17,258 bases of DNA from Physocladia obscura. Its lineage: Eukaryota; Chytridiomycota; Chytridiomycetes; Chytridiales; Chytriomycetaceae. Shown here piece by piece: positions 9,127 to 17,258 of the stretch (its first letter is position 1; every line of letters begins with the position of its first letter). The DNA lies in assembly GCA_027596945.1 (NCBI GenBank), contig JADGJH010000403.1, positions 1 to 17,258 on the forward strand, in the 5' to 3' direction. The translations under genes and the position numbers were made by a program. The notes under the pieces are model-generated. The model ran no database searches. It worked only from the letters and a program-made list of their open reading frames with translations, and was not told where the DNA came from.

Positions 9127-11339
9127 ATGTACGGTGACAAGCAGTTAACTTCAGGGCGTGGAAGTGCAGCCACAAGCGGACGTGGGCGTGGGTGGTATTA
9201 CAAAGAAAAGTACAGCGGCAGGGGGCGAAATAACAGCAACAGCCAACAAAACTTCAATCGAAACGAAGCTTCAATCAAAAACGAAAACAAGGGATATTTC
9301 AAAGCATTTCCTATCACGTCGAATTCTGCTGCGCAACTTCATGCCGCACTGGTTGCGATAGATGGCCAGCAATACGGCAAATTAAAATCGCTGATAGGTT
9401 AAACTTGTTATTTAAACGGGCATGTAACTTATGACCAACCATGAGCAGGCAGCTACTCATTCGGAAATGGTCATTCGGGAACAACGTTATTCATTGATCA
9501 TGTCCAATCCGATCCTTTTGCACCGCCATCAAAATTACGCGTTCGAGTTCCTCAGACCTTCCCTTTATTCTTTTTTAACAATAAAATTAGGTTCTACATC
9601 CAGAAATATTTCACCTACGCAAGCGCGACTATTCACTGACAATTGTACATTGAGAAATTAGAAAAATAGCACTGGAAGATTATCTTACTCGTTCGTTCTG
9701 GAAGCATATCAATTCTCGAAACCTCAATTTTGCAAACAATTCTGGTGATGGCACATCTGGTTGGCATTCAAATAAAGGTGCAGACTTTAATATTGACAAG
9801 CCAGGCCAGCAAGTTCTTGAACGTACATCTATGCTTGTGAATTCTGATTTCATTGAAGCGCGGTTTACCCTATCTTTCCCCGCACAGGGACGGAGTATTC
9901 TTGGACGACAGGCCGCCAGTCTTGTCACGGATGCAGTTATTGGTATCACAGATGCCTCAATGAAAGCTGGATCTTTTGATTTGAGTGAGTTGATGTTTCG
10001 CTTCCATCTTTTTCACTTGTTTATTTATCACCTCATTACTAAAATTTATGCAGGTAAAGTTCAGGCTTTCATCGACGGCATCGAAGACCAAGAGCATCTT
10101 CGCGCGCAACTAGCACCAAATGGTTTTATCTCATTCATTTCCAACGGCGCGATTCTCCCTCGCCTGTCTGGTGCTTCTGATCTCCCAATGCCATCAGTAC
10201 AAGCTACACCTTTCAAAAGTCCAAAATCACTCGAGCGTAGTTTCACAGCTCCACATGCAGGTAATGTGACAGGGATGGCGATACCTCGTGGTGTAACAGC
10301 AATAGTCGGCGGTGGCTTCCACGGTAAGACCACGCTTCTCGATGCGTTGCAGATGGGTGTATACAATCATATCCAAGGAGATGGACGCGATGGCGTCGTA
10401 ACCGATGCAAATGTCGTGAAAATACGCGCTGAAGACGGACGGAGTGTTGTTGGCGTTGACGTTTCTGCATTCATTGGGGATCTTCCCGGTCGAAAAAGCA
10501 CACGCATTTTTGGAACAACGGATGCGAGCGGAAGCACAAGTATGGCTGCTGGAATTACGGAAGCGTTGGAGGCAGGGTGTTCTGGGTTTTTGTTTGACGA
10601 GGATACTTGCGCAACGAATTTCTTGATTCGAGACGAAAGAATGAGGTTGTTAATTCCTGGTAAAAAAGAACCAATCACGCCGCTAATTTGCAAAGTGCGA
10701 TCATTATATGAAGATTTAAATGTGAGTACAATCATTGTGATTGGTGGTTGTGGTTCATATTTGGATGTGGCGGATGTCGTAATTTCGCTTGATGAATATG
10801 CTCCTTGGTAAGATGAAAAGGACGAATTCTATTTTTTCATTATTTTTACTTTGTTTTATATTATAAGTGATGCCACAATGAACGCAAAAAATATTGTTAC
10901 AATTCTACCAGAGCCACAAATGCAAGAAAAAATGGTCGCCTCCCACGTCAATTCTCGAAAATTCAAGCTTCCAAATTCAACCACTCAGATGGTAGACAAT
11001 TTTCAGCAAAGTTTTAGTCGTCCACCGAAATCTGCAACACGCCACACAAGCATGATAACTTTTTCTGGAATCGATGTTGATTTATCTGGGTTGGAACAAC
11101 TAGTTCACATGTCACAGTCCCGCGCAATTTTGGACGGATTACTATTTATCCGAGATAAAATGGATGGAAAAGGGTCAATTAGTGTCAAAGAAGCATTGCA
11201 TGAGCTTGAAAGCGTTTGGAATCAAAACGGATTAGATGCGATTGCAAGAGAAGGCTTAATTGTTGGAGACTATGCCAGACCAAGAGCTTTGGAGGTTGCT
11301 GCTGCATTGAATCGAATTCGAGGATTATGTGTGAACTAA
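9127..11339 (+). CDS. Predicted ATPase of the ABC class (PF09818 type), RGG-tailed
   Basis: Exons 9127-9397, 9449-9590, 9662-9984, 10054-10807 and 10868-11339 join in phase (1, 2, 1, 2) to give 653 residues; introns are 51, 71, 69 and 60 bases. An N-terminal Gly/Arg/Asn-rich tail with GRG repeats (about 9-45) precedes the domain. Family landmarks follow: LHAALVAIDGQQYGKLKSL, FIDHVQSDPFAPPSKLRVRV, IALEDYLTRSF, Walker A GGGFHGKTT (331-339), signature-like SGSTSMAAGITEALEAG (404-420) and Walker B FLFDEDTCATNF (424-435). The C-terminus ends in a conserved GLIVGDYARPR helix region. This is the stand-alone ATPase family annotated in bacteria and some eukaryotes as 'predicted ATPase of the ABC class'. 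It lacks membrane segments and its substrate is unknown. The RGG tail suggests RNA contact or arginine methylation (inference). No signal peptide, so cytosolic or nuclear. Confidence 0.95.
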
Positions 11340-12093
11340 ATTTTCAGCGACAATTTAAATCAATGGAAAAGCAGATATGAAATTAGCAAGTAGGATAACA
11401 TAAAACTTTTTAATCAAAAATATATACCAAATACTGAGCAAATTGAGTTCAATACAATCAGTGGACCGGTCCCTTGGTTGCTACGATATAGTGATCTGCT
11501 GTATCAGAGTTTGCAACACATGCCATTCTAGACAATCAGTCCTGTGATTCAAAAGGGACTAGTTAAACAAAATAATCGACTGATTCCACTTGATCGAGTG
11601 CAGGAGTTTGCAAGCATTTAATAAATATATTTAGGGGCTTGCTCAAAATTATAATTAAGTTCAGAATATTCATGTTCAAACTGCCGGTGTTGATGGAGTT
11701 GGAGCCAAAACAACCGTAATCGCAGCCAAAAACTTTGATGGAACTGACGAATAATTAATTAGATTTGGTTCGCAGAATCGAATAGGTACTGAAACCTGAT
11801 AAAAACACAGTACAATAAAACTTTGTGTGTTTCAGTGAAAACGGTTAAATAACAGTAAAACCGCAAACAGCACAAAGTTAAAATAAGACTCCTTTGAAAC
11901 TATCCTAAAACCAAAATTTTCCTGATCGCGCGATATAAAAAACAGTTTAATAAATCAGATAAAAATAAACTCATTCGCTTGCATTATCATCCCAATTCCC
12001 ATTCTTCCTAATCTGAGATTGGAAAAAAAAGATTCTGATGTGAGTAAAATTTTATTTCTTGTTACTTTTAAAAAAATCTAAGAAAAAAAAAAA
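11340..12093. other. Intergenic region holding a bPH2 pseudogene and the GT61 promoter
   Basis: About 750 bases with no intact gene. The middle carries fragments of a bacterial-type PH domain gene (described separately). The rest is A+T-rich, with a poly-A run directly before the GT61 start codon at 12094 (12082-12093 is almost all A). No tRNA-like cloverleaf or simple repeat stands out. Confidence 0.5.
11538..11754 (+). pseudogene. Broken bacterial-type PH domain (bPH2/DUF304-like) gene
   Basis: Two protein-like segments fit consecutive parts of the bPH2 domain. The first (11538-11618) contains GLVKQNNRLIPLDRVQEF, matching the family's G-L-x(n)-R-x-I-P-L-x-R-[IV]-Q core. The second (11665-11751, then TAA) contains NIHVQTAGVDGVGAK, matching the x-V-x-T-A-G strand. 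They lie in different frames. The roughly 11 residues expected between them (consensus like Q-G-L-L-Q-R-L-F-G-L) are weakly echoed by RGLLKIIIKF at 11633-11662 in the third frame. TAG at 11529-11531 and TAA at 11619-11621 flank the first segment. No start codon or upstream membrane segments are visible. An AAGTTCAG acceptor directly before 11665 leaves open a spliced gene with unseen exons, but decay by frameshift and stop is simpler. Confidence 0.5.
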
Positions 12094-14331
12094 ATGAAAA
12101 TTGTAGGGGCAGCAGTTTTTACGCTTCTATTATTCATACTCGTCACCGCCGAAAACAATCAAGATATAATGCAACGAATTAAGCGTCTATACGATACAGC
12201 AGTCGCTGATTTCGAGCATGGGAACTTTAATCAGGCGATTGCAAACTTTCAGACTCTCAAAAAAGTTGTTCCTGATTGGACTGATCTGTACTTTCACATT
12301 GCAAAAGCTGAGATGTTTAATAAACGCATTGATAATGCCTTCAGGATTCTTGACGAAGCAGGTTTTTTGTTTGTTTTAATTGTAGGGTGTGATGTCATCT
12401 GATCACTGATTTGTGAAATCACAGCCATCCAATTTCCAACTTCAGCAGATTTTCACCTCGAATATTGCGACTTGATGGCATCTATGTTATACCACAAAAA
12501 TGATTTTGTGCATGCTCAAAAATTCAAAGCTGATGACGAAATGGTCTCCATATGCGAAAGGGCTATTCACCTCGATCAAAAAAATCCGATGGGACTTCGT
12601 GTGCTTGCAACATTACAAACTCTTCTTGGAAACTATGCAGAAGCTATTGTCGCCTTTGACAGATGGATCGACGAGTTTTCACATGGATTGCCCGAAAAGC
12701 AAGTCCACGAAACTAAATCAAACCTCGTTGAAGCATTGGTTCGAAACGGTAATTATGAAAGAGCCTTCGCAATCGCAAAATCTCTAGAAAGTGAAGATCC
12801 TGAGAACCCATATCACGTTCATAAAATCGCTTACATTCGGACGATTGGATGGCCAATTGACGATATGGCGTGGACTTATACAAATCGATCGTTGCATATG
12901 ATTGTCGATAGCCTGGCTATTACGAATCCTGAAATTTGTCCCGCTGGTGGCAAATGGAGAGTCGCTTTGAATTTTACACAAGAGGCTATTGATTATCCAG
13001 ACAGACTCTCTATTCTTTCATTGAATCCAGAATCTGCTCACACAGTTTATGGCCGGCTGGATGATCCCGAATTTGTCGGAAAGCCGTTGGAAAAATATCC
13101 GCATAAATTCATAGAACGAGACATTCATTTAGTTTATATGGGTAATGCATTCATAACTGGACATGGCGGAATCGTTCATGGGAATTGCACAGTTTATACT
13201 GGTGGACACCATGTTACTATAGATATGCAATCGTTTGCCGAAAAGTAATGCCCCGTTCTCTTTGAAGTACTGTATTAATGGCAATGACAGCAACGATGCT
13301 CGTATTTTGACAATCACCGACCCTGTTGTCAAAGTTATCCAGCACCAAACGCGAAATTACTATCACTGGATACTAGAAGCACTTCCAAAACTTCTGTTAT
13401 TGAAAAAACATGTCCTCGATTTACCCGAAAACAAAAATGTAAAAATTTTGGTGCCAGAGCATGGAGTTGTTGCCTTTATTGACGCAACTTTAGGAATGGA
13501 AGAATTCAGAGGTTTAAAGGAGCGAATAATTGAATACAAACTTGCCAGCATATCAAGATACTGGTTTAAGGCTGGTTTGTGGCAAGTTGATTGGATACAT
13601 GACTTGGATGATGAGTTTGGATCTTTGAACAGAAATATCTGGGGTGCCTACGTGAGTTTTAACTGTTTTCGTTATCACTGAATCTGAATTTCCACTCATT
13701 TTCCAGTGGCCTCCACGTGAAGTCCACCATCTTGTACGTACATTTTTTCATCAGGCACTAAAATCTCGCGGTATATTTCCAAAAATCGCAACGCGTTCAG
13801 ATGAAGCTGGATCAATAGTTTATGTATCACGACCAAATACGGTTCGCGGATTTCCAAATGAATCAGAGCTATTGCAGTATTTATACCAGCGATTTGGCAA
13901 TCGTCTTGCAATTCATACCGGCCGCGAGCCATTGCTTGATCAAATTGCAGTGTTTGCACGGGCGCGTCTTGTCGTTGGTGGGCACGGAGCTGGACTCACC
14001 AACTTTGTCTTCACCCAAAACGGTGCGGCAATGGTGATGGTTCCGATGGACCCACATATAGGTAAATTTTTGCTGAATATGTTGTTTTTTTTGAATCTCA
14101 TTTTTCTTTTTCTTTTCAGAATTTTGTTTTGGTCATATTGTGGCAGCCATGGGTGGGACGCATTACGTTGTTTCTGCTATTCCTGGAGCTCACTATTATT
14201 CAACATATTCTATACTGAGTTCCCAGCAAATTGGTTTACTGGGAGATACGATTCAGCAAGCATACGAAGCGGTTTCACAAAATGACGAGTGTTTACAGCA
14301 AACGGAAGAAAAAACAAATATTGAACTTTAA
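12094..14331 (+). CDS. TPR-containing family GT61 glycosyltransferase
   Basis: Exons 12094-12361, 12446-13244, 13291-13651, 13707-14061 and 14120-14331 join in phase (1, 2, 0, 1) to give 664 residues; introns are 84, 46, 55 and 58 bases. A signal peptide or anchor (MKIVGAAVFTLLLFILVTA) puts it in the ER/Golgi lumen. Residues about 25-200 form TPR-like helix pairs (e.g. AVADFEHGNFNQAIANFQTL and LLGNYAEAIVAFDRW). The C-terminal half is GT61 (DUF563): a HQTRNYYHWILEALPKL block (374-390, the family's N-Y-x-H-W-x-x-E) and GGHGAGLTNFVF (567-578). GT61 includes plant xylosyl/arabinosyltransferases and animal EOGT and POMGNT2, which transfer sugars to glycans or proteins from nucleotide sugars. Donor and acceptor here cannot be read off. 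The second intron is only 46 bases, and retaining it ends the frame at once (TAA at 13246-13248). N-terminal TPRs suggest protein-substrate or partner binding (inference). Confidence 0.92.
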
Positions 14332-15032
14332 ATTTATTATTATTCATTTACACTTTCACAAAATTAAATACGAGATTAAAAGCCATTTTAAACAACACGG
14401 TATTCAGTTGAAGATCCAGGCTACTGACAGTCAAATTTCCAGATCTTGAAAGATGGAATGATCAACGACGCGTGCCTTTTTTATTTAAAAAAACTAAAAC
14501 TGAGGAAATTTAGGGACAAACAAACTTTTCTTTTACTATGTTTTTCAATAGAGAGTTTTAGATCCCGAAGTAGTCAAGTCTTTCATTATGATGTGCTTTG
14601 TGATAGTAGACGTGTCGTCGAATTTGTCGGCGGTGGAGATTACGTAGGTACAATGGAATGTGGATCACCTTCCATAAAAAACGCTTCGCCCGTTCGTCTG
14701 TTTTAGTTCACACCACTTTTGAGCATCAGATGCAGTTTGCTATTACTTTTATTCGCATTGAGAAGTACTATGATCATGCGGTGTAAGGCTACGCAGCCCA
14801 ACCCTAAATACTTTACGACACCATATTGAATGCAGCGAAAAATTTCTGTGAAATCAGTCTGCAACTTTTTCGCTTTCGGTTTGTCAACATTTTTTGTTCT
14901 GTCATAACTTTATAAAGACTGTTTCACAACGTTTATTTTCGATCATTTCCAGATTACTCCACCTTGTAACTTTAGGAAATATTAAAAATAATAATAATGG
15001 TGTAACGGATCTAATAAAAACAATATGTATGC
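14332..15032. other. Spacer between convergent genes with an unexplained open frame
   Basis: About 700 bases between the ends of the GT61 and SOD genes. The plus strand has an 86-codon open frame at 14446-14706 without an early ATG. Its second half (containing VFHYDVLCDSRRVVEFVGGG) looks protein-like. A second protein-like run (EHQMQFAITFIRIEKYYDHA, 14730-14789) follows in another frame. I do not recognise a family. It could be a frameshifted gene relic or chance. The remainder is A+T-rich 3' flanking sequence. Confidence 0.35.
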
Positions 15033-16341
15033 TTACGAGTTGCTTTCATAAGTGGGTTTCTCTTCAGAAGAACTACCGACTCGGGTGTAGATAAACTTTT
15101 TGCGGAAGTTGTTTACCAATAGGAAAAGAAGAATTGCTGCAACGGCTGCCAAGGATCCAATTGCGAAGATGCTAAGATTTTCTTGATTCTGGAGAGAGCC
15201 AATCCGGCAAATTGAATCTGGAATGACTGTTGATGAAGAATCTTTGACACCAATTGAAGCAACAGAAAGAATCTAGAAGGTCCAATAGAAAAATTAATGA
15301 AGAAGAGAAGGGAAAGAAAACAACGTGCTGAAATTCAACCTTGCTTCCGACACAAGAAGAAGCAGAGCCATCAATAAGGACAAGTTGACTACCATGTAAG
15401 CTCTTCACAGTGGAAACGTGAGTCTTTGCGGTTTCTTCAAGATCCAACGCACAGTCGAATATACTGCCGCCAGAGTCAGCTTCAACAAGCCACGGATTAC
15501 CACAAATAGCTTCTGTAGCTTCTTCACCGGCTACGGCAGCAGCCGCGGCAACGGCAATACGGAGCTGGGCGTGCGGTTGCAGACCAGAGATTTGCAAGGC
15601 GACGGCCAGAGGGTCCACATTCGCGTGTTTGCGCAATACAATAGCTCCTTTGATGGAAGATGCAGATGCAACTGTAATAGTGGTTGCGGAGGATTGCTGG
15701 AAAACTGCGATTGCGTCTTCGGGGGACGCGTCGGAGTCTGGATTGGCAAAAGAAAAGGACGACGCGACACTAACAACGCCCTGGGCCAAACGGCCGCCCG
15801 CGTTTCCGGTTGGTTGAGTCGCGCAGTCGTCAGCGAGTTCGTGGACGATTGCGCCGCGACCAAGCACAAAACCGGGACTCGAAGTATCAAACAAACTCAG
15901 AGAACGCGACTGCCATGTCTGCTCAGTCACGGCCGCCGTCTCGCCAGAAATCTGCACGTTGCCGAGATCGCCAAAGTGGAATCCGGAAATCTCCTTGTTG
16001 GTGGCGTCGGAACAGCCGTGCAGTGCGTTGGACGGATTAAAGTGTCCGCCCATCGCAAGCCCGGCGCCTGACGACGCATCTCCAAACACGTGAATGTGCA
16101 CCGCATGTGTTGATCCACCCACCAGCGCATTCGGGAAAAGCGTCAATCCAATCGTCACCGCCGAGTCGCGTGTTTCCTGCGTGAAGTTGAGTCGCCCAAT
16201 CACTTTGCTTTCTGCGTCTGTCAGTGTCGTTGTTGAGTATAGTTGTGCAATTGCTGTTGCTGGTCCGGCGCTTTCGCCACCTCCGCCGCGTCGGTCTGTA
16301 TTAGTGTTGTCTGTGTCAATATTGTTTGGTACTACTGGCAT
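15033..16341 (-). CDS. Membrane-anchored Cu/Zn superoxide dismutase with degenerate second SOD domain
   Basis: Exons 16341-15340 and 15272-15033 (67-base intron, phase 0) give 413 residues. Start: the ATG at 16341; a longer frame begins only at a GTG. Domain 1 (about 45-195) is a complete Cu/Zn SOD with H82 and H84 (HIHVFGD), H100 (GGHFNP), H108 (LHGC), H122 and D125 (FHFGDLGN), H167 (IVHELADDC) and R184 (GNAGGR). It should convert superoxide to H2O2 and O2. Domain 2 (about 228-334) follows the same strand pattern (KGAIVL...LQISGLQPHAQLRIAV) but lacks the metal-binding histidines. A C-terminal hydrophobic segment (about 367-387) is followed by basic NNFRKK, indicating a type I membrane anchor with SOD outside the cytosol. 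Yet no signal peptide is visible at the predicted N-terminus, so an upstream leader exon may be missing. The coding part is more G+C-rich than its neighbours. Confidence 0.92.
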
Positions 16342-16581
16342 TTTTTTTGTGATCACGAGTGAATCCGTGATTTCAAATTATCAACGAAATTTATTTGCCT
16401 TCAGCAACATTGTCCCAATAAACAACAAAAACGAAAAAAAATAAAATAAAAATACAATTTTCTATAATAAAAAGGGTTGGTTAATTTGATTTTCGGAAGG
16501 AATTCAGAAAAAGTGAAAAAAACGTGTTCACCACTATTACGTAATACTTATGAACTTGTCATCTGATTGCTTTAATATCAG
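16342..16581. promoter_or_regulatory. Upstream region of the SOD gene
   Basis: About 240 A+T-rich bases lie between the SOD start and a tentative plus-strand gene. It must hold the SOD promoter, or a leader intron if the signal peptide is encoded further upstream. An ATG on the minus strand near 16411 opens a frame of only nine codons. No TATA box or repeated site is convincing. Confidence 0.35.
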
Positions 16582-17213
16582 ATGGATGCTGCTGGAACTG
16601 CCCTTGATATACTTTGTGGTATAAATAACGAATTAATCCAATAAGCAAGTGAAGTTGCGCGTCAGCAACAGGATAAAACGATAAAACGATTGAAATCACC
16701 TATTTCCCTGAACTTTGACTCGTCAGATTCACCATCAATCAAGTCGCATTTCGATTCAGTCGACATATGTTGCGCCAATAATGAAAATACGAAAAGCTCC
16801 GGAGAACAACCAAAGTTAAACAAAAAAGTAATAGAGTTGCAATTCAGTTGCCGAATTTTGCTATTTGACTTTTCGGATAAGCGGGTGCGGATTAGGTCAT
16901 TCGGCAGTGAGCGAATCAGCCTTTTCTAAACCAACTATTCCGATTTTTGTTGGATGAATTGAGCTTTCGGCACGGCGATGATTGTTCAACGAACAAGTCC
17001 CCAACACGTTTTCACAGTGTTTCCGGCTGCGCTTGAAAATATTTTTGGCCGGGAGGTTTTGGTTGCGTATCGGTTGTTGCTGTGCTTGCAGTGCGGGAGA
17101 TTGTGGATGCGGAGTGGAAAATGGGAGCAACGCATCATGTTCGGGAAGAGGAGTTTGAAATTACTGGGAAGAGTAGTGGGAAAAATAGTCGCGGAACGTC
17201 TGTATTTTCAGAT
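16582..17213 (+). CDS. Tentative gene of unknown function, interrupted by TAA, runs off the window
   Basis: Three segments splice in phase: 16582-16827, 16920-17016 and 17056-17213. The first intron has GTAATA...AATCAG (92 bases); the second is a 39-base GTGTTT...GGGAG; a GTAACC donor at 17214 with a following T tract starts a third. The product begins MDAAGTALDILCGINNELIQ. It then meets an in-frame TAA (16642-16644), after which the frame continues with coiled-coil-like ASEVARQQQDKTIKRL and a Ser/Asn-rich part. Later segments include FRFLLDELSFRHGDD and VREIVDAEWKMGATHHVREE. No in-frame ATG follows the stop within the first segment. I do not recognise the family. The TAA could mean a pseudogene, an unusually short intron (donor GTATAA at 16619, acceptor at 16645 or 16654, 27 or 36 bases), an upstream leader exon, or readthrough. 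No plus-strand frame here is open across the whole stretch, so the model is uncertain. Confidence 0.33.
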
Positions 17214-17233
17214 GTAACCACTTTTAATATCAG

Positions 17234-17248
17234 TTTTTTTTTTTTTTT
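17234..17248 (+). repeat. Poly-T tract (15 bases)
   Basis: A run of 15 T close to the window edge, 20 bases after the GTAACC donor-like site. It may be an intronic pyrimidine tract of the tentative gene or simply a mononucleotide repeat. Confidence 0.6.
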
Positions 17249-17258
17249 GTATTTTTGG

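Noticed and set aside
11340..12093. tRNA or other structured RNA gene in the intergenic regions
   Set aside because: No box A/box B pair (GGTTCGAnTCC-like) or cloverleaf could be built by eye here or in the other gaps.
15418..16071. Plus-strand open frame of 217 codons opposite the SOD gene
   Set aside because: Antisense shadow of the more G+C-rich SOD exon. The minus-strand frame contains the full metal-binding motif set, and the plus frame has no recognisable domain.
16342..16356. Longer SOD start at GTG 16356
   Set aside because: Nuclear genes normally start at ATG; the first in-frame ATG is 16341 and the five extra residues add no domain.
16897..17130. Minus-strand open frame of 77 codons at the right edge
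   Set aside because: Gln/Pro/Asn-rich with no motif. The plus-strand exon chain over the same bases has phase-compatible splice sites, though it too is uncertain.
1..17258. Reassignment of TAA/TAG to an amino acid, considered because several relic frames contain in-frame TAA
   Set aside because: The recognised genes end at TAA or TGA exactly where the family or membrane-anchor architecture ends, and none needs a stop read as sense. The in-frame stops sit only in decayed or uncertain regions.
1..17258. CRISPR array, insertion sequence or prophage
   Set aside because: The DNA is intron-containing eukaryotic sequence. The only tandem repeat seen is the short coding 12-bp repeat in the helicase, and no terminal inverted repeats were found.

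Overview
This is eukaryotic nuclear DNA. Every well-supported gene except one is split by short GT-AG introns of about 46 to 88 bases. Intron phases match exactly across all the joins I checked, and noncoding stretches are very A+T-rich. No ribosome-binding sites, operons, tRNAs, rRNAs or CRISPR arrays are visible. The gene set is a UBA-RWD-DEAH helicase of the DHX57 type, a double-DOMON cytochrome b561, an RGG-tailed 'ABC-class' ATPase, a TPR-GT61 glycosyltransferase and a membrane-anchored Cu/Zn superoxide dismutase. It fits a compact genome of an early-diverging fungus (chytrid-like), another opisthokont or a related protist. The lineage cannot be fixed from the sequence alone. The standard genetic code is in use: the genes end in TAA or TGA.

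Layout, left to right. 1-4164 (minus): DHX57-like RNA helicase, seven exons, 3' end off the window. 4537-5587 (plus): unrecognised four-exon protein of 274 residues. 5604-7153: gene-poor A+T-rich DNA with decayed coding traces, including a possible FLYWCH zinc-finger remnant. 7154-9055 (minus): secretory-pathway double-DOMON cytochrome b561. 9127-11339 (plus): five-exon ABC-class ATPase whose ATG lies only 71 bp from the b561 ATG, head to head. 11538-11754 (plus): broken copy of a bacterial-type PH (bPH2) domain gene. 12094-14331 (plus): five-exon TPR + GT61 glycosyltransferase. 14332-15032: spacer between convergent genes with one unexplained reading frame. 15033-16341 (minus): Cu/Zn superoxide dismutase with a second, metal-site-free SOD-like domain and a C-terminal membrane anchor. 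16582-17213 (plus): tentative unrecognised gene, interrupted by an in-frame TAA and leaving the window at the right.

The genes do not form an obvious pathway. Two (the b561 and the SOD) are probable membrane redox proteins facing the lumen or cell surface, and the GT61 enzyme is also a secretory-pathway protein. That may be coincidence. Exon structures were derived by hand from splice signals, phase and family knowledge, with no transcript data. The most unusual items are the SOD architecture with an apparently relocated disulfide, the very tight divergent promoter, the bPH2 pseudogene and the interrupted gene at the right edge.
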